Below, piece after piece: positions 26,071 to 34,679 of a stretch of DNA of 64,000 nucleotides. The DNA is from Pedobacter schmidteae (GTDB lineage: Bacteria > Bacteroidota > Bacteroidia > Sphingobacteriales > Sphingobacteriaceae): assembly GCF_900564155.1 (NCBI RefSeq), contig NZ_LS999839.1, forward strand, positions 2,167,097 to 2,231,096. The letters run 5' to 3'. Within the stretch, counting starts at the first letter, position 1, and the number at the start of each line of letters is the position of its first letter. The notes beneath the pieces were generated by a model. The model was not told the DNA's origin, ran no database searches, and saw only the letters and a list, made by a program, of their open reading frames with translations. The position numbers and the translations under genes are program-made.

Positions 26071-26405
26071 CATGGACTACTTTTGGGTTATGGCTCAGCC
26101 TCGCTTATTTGGCCTGGTATGGACTTAACCTTGCTTTTGATATGTTGATTTCCTCGAAGTCTGCCGACTCCGGTGAGCATCAGCAAGAACTTTTTTTTGA
26201 GGAAGCCTCAGCGCCAGAACTGGTCGCCTATCTGGCCGATTCTCCTGCCGAAGATCTTCCATCATTAGGTGGTACTGAAATTCAGCCTAAAGCCAGCTTG
26301 CTGAAGACTGGTCTGGTACAGGCTACCGGAGCTTTGAGTATCGCTGAGTTGCTGATCCGCGCGAAGGATGAGCTGATTGAGCATACACGGGCGATCCCTT
26401 ATTAA
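26067..26405 (+). CDS. Small single-pass membrane protein, unknown
   Basis: A 112-residue protein with one N-terminal membrane segment (LWLSLAYLAWYGLNLAFDML) followed by an acidic cytoplasmic or periplasmic tail. It overlaps the preceding gene by four bases and lies five bases before the first DUF4134 gene. It fills the TraC/TraD position of related elements but shows no recognised motif. Confidence 0.65.
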   Translation: MTWTTFGLWLSLAYLAWYGLNLAFDMLISSKSADSGEHQQELFFEEASAPELVAYLADSPAEDLPSLGGTEIQPKASLLKTGLVQATGALSIAELLIRAKDELIEHTRAIPY

Positions 26406-26409
26406 TTTT

Positions 26410-26727
26410 ATGTGTTTCAAAATTTTAAAGACAGTTCCGGCTGTCTTTTTTTTTGCCCTGTTTTATTCTGCTGTGCCGCTACAGGCACAGCCAGGAATCG
26501 CTGAATTCTACAGCGCAGGGAATGAAGTCCATCGCTGGTATTTCAGCTTTTCTGACCTGGTGCTGGTGATGGCCGCCATCGCCGGAATGTTTGGCGGACT
26601 TCGAGTTTTTGCTAATTGGCAAAGCGGTGTAAGACATATGGACGCCCAGGTGATGGGCTGGTTCTTTTCCTGCCTGTTTTTGCTGCTGATGGCCATTTTC
26701 CTCCGAGCCTTGTTCGGGCTCAGTTAA
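26410..26727 (+). CDS. traE: DUF4134 (TraE-like) conjugation protein, copy 1
   Basis: A 105-residue protein. I use the ATG at 26410, which begins a signal peptide ending in PLQAQ. Two membrane helices follow (LVLVMAAIAGMFGGLRVFANW; FSCLFLLLMAIFLRALFG). The family is the VirB2/VirB3-like small membrane component of Bacteroidota conjugation systems. A second DUF4134 gene follows 27 bases later and shares the pattern of two helices around a GG(L/V)RV motif, so the pair probably arose by duplication. Confidence 0.8.
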   Translation: MCFKILKTVPAVFFFALFYSAVPLQAQPGIAEFYSAGNEVHRWYFSFSDLVLVMAAIAGMFGGLRVFANWQSGVRHMDAQVMGWFFSCLFLLLMAIFLRALFGLS

Positions 26728-26754
26728 TCTATTTTTTATTCTTAATTCTTCTTT

Positions 26755-27066
26755 ATGCGATTATTTCGTAAAAGTGCACTGCCGTTTTTGGCTGTATTTA
26801 TGGCAGCGACCAATTCCTTACGTGCTCAGGGTGGTGGCGTGACCGGGATCAATGCGGCGACCTCCTCTTTAGGTACCTATGTTGACCCGGTTTCTTTTCT
26901 GATCCTGGCCATTGGCGCTGTGGTGGGACTGATCGGGGGTGTCCGCGTGTACATCAAATGGAATAATGGTGACCAGGACATCAACAAGGACATCATGGGT
27001 TGGGGCGGTTCCTGTCTGTTCTTAGTACTGGTTTCTGTGGTGATCAAAGCTTTTTTCGGCGTTTAA
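26755..27066 (+). CDS. traE: DUF4134 (TraE) conjugation protein, copy 2
   Basis: A 103-residue protein with a signal peptide ending LRAQG. Two membrane helices are LILAIGAVVGLIGGVRVYIK and CLFLVLVSVVIKAFFGV, separated by NGDQDINKDIMGWGGS, the typical TraE core. It is the closer match to classical TraE. It ends directly before the traF start. Confidence 0.9.
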   Translation: MRLFRKSALPFLAVFMAATNSLRAQGGGVTGINAATSSLGTYVDPVSFLILAIGAVVGLIGGVRVYIKWNNGDQDINKDIMGWGGSCLFLVLVSVVIKAFFGV

Positions 27067-27366
27067 ATGATCAGGTATTCAATTTATAAGGGGCTCCAAA
27101 AGCCCCTTATCTATCGCGGCTTTCGTGGCAAATTTATAGCCTGGGGCATAGGCTCCCTGATCATTGGGCTGGTCTCAGGTGGTATAATCGGTGCTCTTAC
27201 GAGTATGTACTTAGGTGGTTTTTTTACCATTTTGAATGCTTCTGGGGGCATGTTTTATACCTTCCACCGGCAAAAAGCTGGACTTTATAACAGGACACGG
27301 CACAGGGGCGTAATGATCCATCCAATCCCTTTTCAGAAATCTTATGCAAACTTATCAGCAACCTAA
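27067..27366 (+). CDS. traF: TraF (DUF4133) conjugation membrane protein
   Basis: A 99-residue protein starting MIRYSIYKGLQKPLIYRGFR, the usual DUF4133 opening, with two membrane helices (IAWGIGSLIIGLVSGGIIGA; LGGFFTILNASGGMFY). It is VirB3-like and works with the TraG ATPase. Its last 23 bases overlap the traG start, implying coupled translation. Confidence 0.9.
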   Translation: MIRYSIYKGLQKPLIYRGFRGKFIAWGIGSLIIGLVSGGIIGALTSMYLGGFFTILNASGGMFYTFHRQKAGLYNRTRHRGVMIHPIPFQKSYANLSAT

Positions 27367-29830
27367 AAAGCCCTTTCAAGTGCCCTATGCAGGAATAGAT
27401 GTATTCCAGGGCAAGGCAATATTGCTGGGTGAAGGTGGCGAAAGTTCGGTGATTTTTCACATCCAGAATCCGGTGATGCAATACGGAGCTGATGCCCAGC
27501 CCTATTTCACCTACCAGCAGATATTGCTGAACGTTATCAAAATCCTGGGTGAGGGGTATATTCTGCAAAAGCAGGATGTATTTTTCCGCCAGGGTTTTCG
27601 CCCCCGTCCGGCTACCACATTTTTACAGCAGAAGTACAACGAACATTTTTCGGGTCGGATGCATGCTTGTATTGACACTTACCTGGTGCTGACCAGGCAA
27701 GTTAAAAAAGGTGCATTTTATGTATATAGCGAAAAAGTTTTGTTGGAATTTATACAACATACCGAGAAGGTTATGGATCTGCTATCCGGAGCTGGTTTAT
27801 TTCCGGTCTTGCTTGATGAACCGCAAATCCAAGATTACGTGACCAGAATCCTCTGTATGGACTTTTCTTCTGATCACCCGGTCATGGACAATCTGCTTTG
27901 TGGGGATCAGCAGCTAGGTATGGGAGCTCGTGCCATTCGGAGTATCTCCCTGATCAATACCGATGTGATGGATCTTCCTGAAGAGATCGGGCCGTACAGT
28001 GAGCGTCAGGAATCGGCTGCGCTTAAGGGCTTTCCCGTAGACAATCTTTTTTTCCTGCATAAGGTACCTGACTATCATTGTATGGTGTACAACCAGGTAT
28101 TGGAAATACCAGCGCAGCAGGTGATTTTAAATAAACTGGAACTCAAGCGCAAGCGGCACAGTGGGGTGCCGGATCCGGCTAACCTGGTTTGCGTTCAGGA
28201 TATTGACCGACTGATGGAAAATGTGGCGCGGGACAACCAATTGTTAGTTCAGGCGCATTTTAATATTCTGGTCTGCACGGATCAGGATAAAATCTCCAGG
28301 GCCTGCAATTTCGTGGAATCGGCCTTGTTCCAGCAGGGCATTCTGCCAAGTAAACAGAGTTATAACCAGATGGAACTATTCCGGACCGTACTTCCTGGCA
28401 ATGGTGTAGAACTCAGGGTTTATGACTGGTTCCTCACTACAGCCGATGCGGCACTTTGTTTCTTTTTTAAGGAGAACCTGCAACAGGACGAAGATTCGGA
28501 CTTCCTGATCCGCTTTACCAATCGGGAGGGTATTCCCATATCCATCGATCCATGTGATTTGCCAATGCGCAGCAATCGGATAAACAACCGAAATAAGCTG
28601 ATCTGCGGCCCGTCGGGATCAGGAAAGTCGGTTTGTGTCAATGCCATTGTGGAGCAGTATTTATTATACAATATGGATGTAGTGATCGTGGATGTCGGTC
28701 ATTCCTATTCCGGCTTGAACGCATTTCTCGGGGCACGGTACATTACCTATAAGGAGGAAAAGCCGATCACAATGAACCCATTTCTAATCGGCGAAGGGGA
28801 ATACAATATTGAAATGAAAGATTTCCTGATCACCCTGATTTCACTGCTTTGGAAAGGTGCCGAAGGGCAGATCTCGGCTGTAGAGCGGGATGTGATCGCA
28901 CAGGTAATTTCCAGTTACTATGCCGCTTATTTCTCTCCGTTGGGTTATCGGGATGAAGAAAGCTGCGTGATCGAACTGAGCTTTAATGCATTTTATGAGT
29001 TTGCGCTTGGTAGGATCCCTGAAATTAAGGAACAGGAAAGAATCCTGTTTGACCTGGATGAGTTTCGCTTTGTGTTGAAAAAGTTTTACAGGGGTGGAGA
29101 ATATGATACGATCCTAAATGAAACTGCAGATGCCTCTCTTTTTTCAGAGCAGTTTATTGTGTTTGAAATCGATTCTGTGCAAAACAACAAGATTCTTTTT
29201 CCCATCATCACGCTCATTATAATGAATTTGTTTATTCAGAAGATGCGCTTCCGCTCGCATCAGCGCAAAGCTTTGATTCTGGAAGAATGTTGGAAGGCTA
29301 TTGGAAGCCCGCTGATGGCCAGTTTTTTACTCTATTTGAATAAAACAGTTCGTAAGTTCTGGGGTGAGGTGATCGAGGTGACACAGTCTTTATCCGATGT
29401 GCTGGGTAACCCGATTTTAAAAGAATGTATCATTTCGGAATCGGATACAGTAATCCTTTTGGATCAAAATAAGTTTAAAGACAATTATAGAGAGATCGCC
29501 AGGCTTTTATCCCTGACGGAAGCGGAGCAGAAGAAGATCTTTACTATCAATAAACTGGAAAATCAGGAAGGTCGTGGCCGTTTTAAAGAGGTGTATATCA
29601 AACGCGGGTCCGTCGGGGAAGTTTATGGCATCGAACTTTCGATTTATCAGTATTTGGTTTATACAACCGAAAAGCCAGAGAAGAACGCCGTGGAAACCTA
29701 TGTTCGACATTTTGGAAATTACCCTAACGCGCTAGATGCTTTTGTCTCCCATTTGAATTCCAGTGCACTTTCTCTTCCTGCATTTGTGTCCGGGGTCAAC
29801 AAGTCTGGTATTTATCCATTTAGCAATTAA
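27344..29830 (+). CDS. traG: TraG, VirB4-like conjugation ATPase
   Basis: An 828-residue protein. The N-terminal half resembles the variable TraG region. The ATPase core has Walker A CGPSGSGKSVCVNAIVEQ (about residues 421-438) and Walker B ALILEECWKAIGSP (about 645). In CTnDOT-like systems TraG is the VirB4 homologue that energises assembly of the mating channel at the inner membrane. It overlaps traF and ends four bases before the first of four secreted proteins. Length is normal for the family. Confidence 0.95.
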   Translation: MQTYQQPKKPFQVPYAGIDVFQGKAILLGEGGESSVIFHIQNPVMQYGADAQPYFTYQQILLNVIKILGEGYILQKQDVFFRQGFRPRPATTFLQQKYNEHFSGRMHACIDTYLVLTRQVKKGAFYVYSEKVLLEFIQHTEKVMDLLSGAGLFPVLLDEPQIQDYVTRILCMDFSSDHPVMDNLLCGDQQLGMGARAIRSISLINTDVMDLPEEIGPYSERQESAALKGFPVDNLFFLHKVPDYHCMVYNQVLEIPAQQVILNKLELKRKRHSGVPDPANLVCVQDIDRLMENVARDNQLLVQAHFNILVCTDQDKISRACNFVESALFQQGILPSKQSYNQMELFRTVLPGNGVELRVYDWFLTTADAALCFFFKENLQQDEDSDFLIRFTNREGIPISIDPCDLPMRSNRINNRNKLICGPSGSGKSVCVNAIVEQYLLYNMDVVIVDVGHSYSGLNAFLGARYITYKEEKPITMNPFLIGEGEYNIEMKDFLITLISLLWKGAEGQISAVERDVIAQVISSYYAAYFSPLGYRDEESCVIELSFNAFYEFALGRIPEIKEQERILFDLDEFRFVLKKFYRGGEYDTILNETADASLFSEQFIVFEIDSVQNNKILFPIITLIIMNLFIQKMRFRSHQRKALILEECWKAIGSPLMASFLLYLNKTVRKFWGEVIEVTQSLSDVLGNPILKECIISESDTVILLDQNKFKDNYREIARLLSLTEAEQKKIFTINKLENQEGRGRFKEVYIKRGSVGEVYGIELSIYQYLVYTTEKPEKNAVETYVRHFGNYPNALDAFVSHLNSSALSLPAFVSGVNKSGIYPFSN

Positions 29831-29833
29831 TTT

Positions 29834-30499
29834 ATGAAACGATTATTTTTATGGCTGGGTGCATGGCTGCTTTACAGCCCTTGTTTTTCTCAGGCGATAT
29901 ATATCGATCCAAGTACCTCTGCTGCTATGGCCTCACATGGTACCATCATTAATTCGCAGCTGAACCGCACGAACGATAACCTGACGCTGATTCAGCGGGG
30001 ACAACTGGCCGTGACCGGGCAGCTGACAATTGTCAATGACCTGCAAAGCCAGATTTATCGGGGATTGAGTGAAGTGTCTGCTATTGTGCGGAATTTACTC
30101 GCGGTAAAGGATATCGCTGAGATCAGCATGGATATTGTCTCGGATGCGAACAAGGCGTTGCAGATCGCCGGATCCAATCCTGTACTATTGCTGTTTGCAG
30201 AAGGTGGTGCCAGAGAATTTAAAACCCGATCCATAACCCTCGCAGCTGAGGTGAGTTCTTTTGTACTTTCCGGAGGAGTAAATAACCTCATGGATTCGGG
30301 AGAAAGGGCAAGGCTTTTGGGCAGGATCGTCACCGAACTGACCATTTTGCGCGGTGTTGCCTACGGTATGCACCGCTCCATGTATTGGGCAAAACAGCGT
30401 GGTATTATAAACTCTTTAAATCCGTATAGCGGATTTGTAAACATGGACAAGCGCATTGCAGATGACATCATACGGACAGCTAAATACTTGAAGCAATGA
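29834..30499 (+). CDS. Secreted Tra-locus protein, paralogue 1 of 3
   Basis: A 221-residue protein with a signal peptide (to about CFSQA). It is all-helical in appearance. It shares with the gene at 31157 the phrases LTLIQRGQL/LSTIKQRLD-type helices, (S)DANK/ESNS, HRSMYWAKQ and LNPYxGF, and ends FVNMDKRIADDIIRTAKYLK. No function is recognised. It lies in the TraH/TraI position between traG and traJ and overlaps the next gene by four bases. It may be a periplasmic part of the channel. Confidence 0.7.
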   Translation: MKRLFLWLGAWLLYSPCFSQAIYIDPSTSAAMASHGTIINSQLNRTNDNLTLIQRGQLAVTGQLTIVNDLQSQIYRGLSEVSAIVRNLLAVKDIAEISMDIVSDANKALQIAGSNPVLLLFAEGGAREFKTRSITLAAEVSSFVLSGGVNNLMDSGERARLLGRIVTELTILRGVAYGMHRSMYWAKQRGIINSLNPYSGFVNMDKRIADDIIRTAKYLKQ

Positions 30500-31155
30500 G
30501 AATGGTTTTAGTATTAATGCTGCTGTTGAGCATGCATGAAATGGTTGTCGCACAAACTAACGTTGCGTTACTCCACCAGCTGGTGGATCAGAGCAAGTCA
30601 GAAAACTCCAGGCAAAAAGAAGCCAGGGACAAACAGGCACAGGCTTCCGCAAATGAAGAGATCAACCGGGGACAAATGGCTAAGCTGAAGTCTAAATATA
30701 GGGAGCTGCAATCCAGGTTTAGGATTTTAGGGCTGGCAATTGATGCTGCCCAGATTGGGATCCAGGCCGCGCCCATTTTAAATGAAATCGTTGCCCAACA
30801 GAAACTGATTTTTGAACTGGCAGCAGAAGATCCGTTGCTCATTCCTTTCGCCTATGATGTAGAAATCGATTTGATAGGACAGGCACATTTGCTGATCAAT
30901 TACCTCTACGGCCTGGCGATCAGTATCGGTGATCTTAATCAGATGAAGGCCTCAGACCGTAAAATGTTGTTTGGTCATATAGTGGTGGAACTGCGGCGTA
31001 TTGCGGGGACGTCTCGCGGCTTGGTGCAATCGCTTCTAGCCACCAGCAACAAAAAAGCAATGGACAAGGTCAACCCCTTTGCTGGTTTTATCCAGGAAGA
31101 TAAGCGACTGGTGGATGAAATTATGCGTCGGGCAAATATTTTAAACCAGCCCTGA
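30496..31155 (+). CDS. Secreted Tra-locus protein, paralogue 2 of 3
   Basis: A 219-residue protein with a signal peptide ending VVAQT. A charged coiled-coil-like stretch (KEARDKQAQASANEEINRGQ) precedes a helical body, and the C-terminus reads VNPFAGFIQEDKRLVDEIMR, matching the LNPY.GF...DKR..D ending of its neighbours. It is more diverged than the other two. Function unknown; co-translated with both. Confidence 0.7.
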   Translation: MRMVLVLMLLLSMHEMVVAQTNVALLHQLVDQSKSENSRQKEARDKQAQASANEEINRGQMAKLKSKYRELQSRFRILGLAIDAAQIGIQAAPILNEIVAQQKLIFELAAEDPLLIPFAYDVEIDLIGQAHLLINYLYGLAISIGDLNQMKASDRKMLFGHIVVELRRIAGTSRGLVQSLLATSNKKAMDKVNPFAGFIQEDKRLVDEIMRRANILNQP

Positions 31156-31156
31156 T

Positions 31157-31834
31157 ATGAGAAAACAATGCTTATTTGCTATGTTGCCTATTCTATTAGT
31201 TTGCACTACACTACCTGTTTTCCCTCAGCGACTGATTTTTGACCGTCGACATTTTACCGCTGTCAACGAGAACGGGGCCATGCGTCTGGCTGCTGAAAAT
31301 ACGCATAATAATTATTTGTCTACAATCAAACAGCGCCTGGATGATATCAATCTTAATGTTTCCTCAATTGTGCTGGTGCAAAATATTATGCATGGTGCAT
31401 TGGTAGAAGTAAATCAGGTACTCAAAAGCGGTATTATGGCCCGGCAAGTCGGAAGGTTGGTCACGGAAATTGTGTCAGAAAGTAACTCGATGCTGGAGAT
31501 GGTACGTTCGGATCCGCATTTGCTCTTTTTCGCAGAGGATGTAGCCCGGCAATTAAAAAGCCGGGGGCTAAATTTGGTTGCTGAGGTATCGGATTTTGTG
31601 CTAAGAGAAGGAGAAAATGTGCTTATGGACTTTGATAAGCGGGATCTGTTGCTTAAGAAAGTCATTCTGGAACTGCAGGTCATGCGTGCACTGTTATATA
31701 GTATGCACCGCTCCATGTATTGGGCCAAACAAGCCGGACTGTTACGCTCGCTCAATCCCTATCAAGGCTTTATTAACCAGGATAGAAGAATGGTAGATGA
31801 GCTCCTGTTCAATTTAAAACAATTAGAAAATTAA
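31157..31834 (+). CDS. Secreted Tra-locus protein, paralogue 3 of 3
   Basis: A 225-residue protein with a signal peptide ending PVFPQ. It is the closest relative of the gene at 29834: both contain FFAE/LFAEGGAREFK-type segments, LVAEVSDFVLREGEN/LAAEVSSFVLSGGVN, YSMHRSMYWAKQ and LNPYQGFINQDRRMVDELL. Retention of both copies suggests a hetero-oligomer rather than redundancy. Function unknown. Confidence 0.7.
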   Translation: MRKQCLFAMLPILLVCTTLPVFPQRLIFDRRHFTAVNENGAMRLAAENTHNNYLSTIKQRLDDINLNVSSIVLVQNIMHGALVEVNQVLKSGIMARQVGRLVTEIVSESNSMLEMVRSDPHLLFFAEDVARQLKSRGLNLVAEVSDFVLREGENVLMDFDKRDLLLKKVILELQVMRALLYSMHRSMYWAKQAGLLRSLNPYQGFINQDRRMVDELLFNLKQLEN

Positions 31835-31839
31835 CAATC

Positions 31840-32616
31840 ATGAAGATTTTTTTGATAGTCATGCTCTTTGTTGGGCTGGCTTTTCCCTTGACCTATGGCC
31901 AGAAAATTATCCGGGATGATGCCATCCGCTACCAGCAGGAACGAATGGTATTTAAACAATGGGATAAGAACAAGTTTGTTCCAAAACCTGGATTTCTTTA
32001 TTTAAATCCGATGTACTGGCTCACCTGGGGCTTGCACCCAAATTATCCGAAAACAGATTTGCGGCCACTGGGGCCTTATGGGCCGCAGACACAGCGACTG
32101 GGCTTGGTACTGGCGATGCAGCAGAGCAGCGATGCCTTTAAACTGCATGCAGATACCTTGCGGAATACCGCGCTAACCGAAGCTTATAATTATACTGGTA
32201 TGGTTTCCAACTATGACCCGCTTTGGATGCTTTATTATTCCAGGGAGTTTGATGACCTGATCGAACAGGACGATGCGGCCATTCTTTCAGGTTTGGAATC
32301 CAGAGAGCGGGCTTACCTTTCCAGAGCGGGACTTTTAGAATGGTTCCTGGAGGAAAGCCGTTCGATCAGGGAAAGGCTGAATGCCTTGCGCTCGACTAAC
32401 ATAGATAGGGGCGGGCGTATATTGGGCTATCACCGCATCTTGGGAGAATATCGGATGCTTCGAGCAACCTGGGAAGCAAAGAAGCAGCGATCTAAACTGT
32501 ACCTGTCTCTGGCTGAAGCTGCTGAGGCGGTGCGCACACCCGCACTGCCAGCATCACCAGGGTCGGAATCAGACAAAAGGATTGCAGACCGGATCTTAAG
32601 TAAATCTAAGCTATAA
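31840..32616 (+). CDS. Secreted Tra-locus protein, unknown
   Basis: A 258-residue protein with a signal peptide ending LTYGQK. The body (PGFLYLNPMYWLTWGLHPNY, PKTDLRPLGPYGPQTQRLG) is unlike its neighbours, but the end SDKRIADRILSKSKL repeats the DKR..D.I...K signature of the three proteins before it. It precedes traJ by two bases. Probably a periplasmic or outer-membrane-associated conjugation protein; no family recognised. Confidence 0.65.
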   Translation: MKIFLIVMLFVGLAFPLTYGQKIIRDDAIRYQQERMVFKQWDKNKFVPKPGFLYLNPMYWLTWGLHPNYPKTDLRPLGPYGPQTQRLGLVLAMQQSSDAFKLHADTLRNTALTEAYNYTGMVSNYDPLWMLYYSREFDDLIEQDDAAILSGLESRERAYLSRAGLLEWFLEESRSIRERLNALRSTNIDRGGRILGYHRILGEYRMLRATWEAKKQRSKLYLSLAEAAEAVRTPALPASPGSESDKRIADRILSKSKL

Positions 32617-32618
32617 AC

Positions 32619-33746
32619 ATGGCCTTATCTTTTCTGGGTAGCGGTCTGCTATTGCAGGCCTCACCTGTAAACCCTGAGGCCTTTACGAATACCTTTAATT
32701 TTTTGCAGGGAAACGGGGTTTATGAAGAAGGAATGATGCATTTCTTGAAAGCCATGCGCAATACCGTGTGGACGCATTATGATGCATTTATTGCTGATGC
32801 GCAGGCATTATCCGCCATTTTTATGCTGGTATTCTTCGCCGTTAAGAGTTATGAGATGATGGCCGGGGACAAGCAACTGGAGGTGATGCCACTGTTGCGT
32901 CCTTTTGGCCTGGTCATGGTGATTCTTTGGTGGCCGGTTTTTACCAGGGTTGTAGCTTTTCCGACAGACATTGTGGCCAATAAAACAGAGGCTATGTTTG
33001 ACGGCAGCCAGATCCAGGTCAATAACCTGCGCCTACAGCGTGCCCAGTTGATGAATGAAGTGGCCAATCAGCTGATGACAATACAGGCTGAAACTGAAAC
33101 AGCGAAGAAGGAAGCAGACACCTGGTACGAGAATGCCTGGGAATCTGTGAAGTCTTCAGTTAAGGAGGGCTTTGCTGAAGTATGGAACCCGATTGTGGAG
33201 CTGCGTAACCGTTTGCAGGTGAGTCTGCAGCTTTTGGCGACTTCTACACTGGAAACTCTGGCGCTTTGGATCCTTCGCCTTTGCGTATACATTATATTTA
33301 TTGTGCAAATCATTTTTTCCACTATACTGATCATTCTCGGCCCTTTCGCTGTAGCGATTAGTATTTTACCTGCCTTTCGGGATTCTTTTACCACATGGGT
33401 AGCCAGGTTTATCTCTGTGAATCTGTATTCCGGGATCGCCTACTTGGTGCTGTATGTGGCTTCGCTTTTTCAGCAATACGCGATGGAAGCTGAGATCAGC
33501 AGATACCAGGAACTGGTCTCTGGTCCGGCAGGACAGATGGAAAGATTGTATGCCTTTGCTGGTAACGGGCTGCTATCCTTCGGAATGGTGATTGTGACCT
33601 TTCTGATTGGCGGACTGACAATGCTCACCGTACCAAGTATTTCCACCTGGATCGTCTCGACTTCCGGAATTACGTCTGCCGCTTCCAGTATGGGTAGGGG
33701 TGCTTCTAATTTCTCCCGCATGGCCATTAAAATGATGAAAGGATAA
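32619..33746 (+). CDS. traJ: TraJ, VirB6-like polytopic membrane protein
   Basis: A 375-residue protein with several membrane helices: ALSAIFMLVFFAVKSYEMM, PLLRPFGLVMVILWWPVFTR, ETLALWILRLCVYIIFIVQI, TILIILGPFAVAISILPAF and ISVNLYSGIAYLVLYVASLF. The central loop (about 130-200) is hydrophilic. This is the TraJ layout, an inner-membrane channel part. It sits between the secreted proteins and traK in normal order. Confidence 0.92.
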   Translation: MALSFLGSGLLLQASPVNPEAFTNTFNFLQGNGVYEEGMMHFLKAMRNTVWTHYDAFIADAQALSAIFMLVFFAVKSYEMMAGDKQLEVMPLLRPFGLVMVILWWPVFTRVVAFPTDIVANKTEAMFDGSQIQVNNLRLQRAQLMNEVANQLMTIQAETETAKKEADTWYENAWESVKSSVKEGFAEVWNPIVELRNRLQVSLQLLATSTLETLALWILRLCVYIIFIVQIIFSTILIILGPFAVAISILPAFRDSFTTWVARFISVNLYSGIAYLVLYVASLFQQYAMEAEISRYQELVSGPAGQMERLYAFAGNGLLSFGMVIVTFLIGGLTMLTVPSISTWIVSTSGITSAASSMGRGASNFSRMAIKMMKG

Positions 33747-33749
33747 TAT

Positions 33750-34370
33750 ATGATCATAAAAAAAATTGAGGATAAAGTGCGCCTGGCTACTTTTCTGTCT
33801 GCCGGAAGCTTCATTTGTTCAGTGATGATTGCTATCGGGGTCAGCTTTTTTGCCTACCGTCAAGTGAGCAATGCCCGAAAGAGTATTTATATTCTGGATC
33901 CGAGAGGTATTCCGGTTCTCGCCCGTCAGACCGATGTGCAGATGAACAGGGCGGCGGAGTACCGTGCCCACATTGCCCGCTTTCATAGTCTGTTTTTTTC
34001 ACTGACCCCGGATGATAAGTATATCGAGTATCAGATGAAGCAGGCTATGTACCTGATCGATGAGAGTGGTGCTGCACAATACAACAATTTAAAAGAGCGG
34101 AATTTTTTTAATTCTATCTTGTCTTCCAGCTCGGTTCTGACTATCCGTACCGATTCCGTGGTACTGGATGAGGCGCGTAAATACTTCCGGTACTATGGTA
34201 CCCAAAAGATCGACAGGCGCAGCTCCTCGATTACCCGTTCGCTGGTCACAGAAGGGTATCTGCGGGATCTGGATGTGCGCTCAGACAACAATCCTAATGC
34301 GGTATTGATCACTTCCTGGAAGACTCTTCAGAATAAAGACCTAGAAAATGTCCAGAAAAATAATTATTAA
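33750..34370 (+). CDS. traK: TraK, VirB8-like inner-membrane protein
   Basis: A 206-residue protein with one N-terminal membrane helix (FLSAGSFICSVMIAIGVSFF) followed by a periplasmic domain starting RKSIYILDPRGIPVLARQ, typical of TraK. It probably acts like VirB8 as an assembly scaffold. It overlaps the traL-like gene by 23 bases. Confidence 0.92.
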   Translation: MIIKKIEDKVRLATFLSAGSFICSVMIAIGVSFFAYRQVSNARKSIYILDPRGIPVLARQTDVQMNRAAEYRAHIARFHSLFFSLTPDDKYIEYQMKQAMYLIDESGAAQYNNLKERNFFNSILSSSSVLTIRTDSVVLDEARKYFRYYGTQKIDRRSSSITRSLVTEGYLRDLDVRSDNNPNAVLITSWKTLQNKDLENVQKNNY

Positions 34371-34668
34371 ACGTACCGCTTTTGTTGGTATGATCTTACT
34401 CATACTGATTTCGGCAGGCCTGGCTTTTACGGTAATGCGTAAGGAAAAGCCTGGTCAGTTGCCAAAGATGCCGGGTATGAAGTTGCCTCCAGTAAGCGGA
34501 CTGGGTAAAACCATGATTATTTACAAGGATCTGGAACAGCTTGAAGTATTGGGACAGGAAGTTAAAGAAATTCTAAAAAAAAACTACCTGACTGACGCTG
34601 ACAGCATGATTTTAAAAAGCAAACTAAAGCAGATCGACTCTATTTACAAGCGGGCAAATGCCCATTAG
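34348..34668 (+). CDS. TraL-position small membrane protein
   Basis: A 106-residue protein with one membrane helix (FVGMILLILISAGLAFTVM) and a periplasmic tail. It holds the TraL position between traK and traM. Similarity to TraL is positional and topological only. Confidence 0.65.
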   Translation: MSRKIIIKRTAFVGMILLILISAGLAFTVMRKEKPGQLPKMPGMKLPPVSGLGKTMIIYKDLEQLEVLGQEVKEILKKNYLTDADSMILKSKLKQIDSIYKRANAH

Positions 34669-34679
34669 CATTCGTCATT

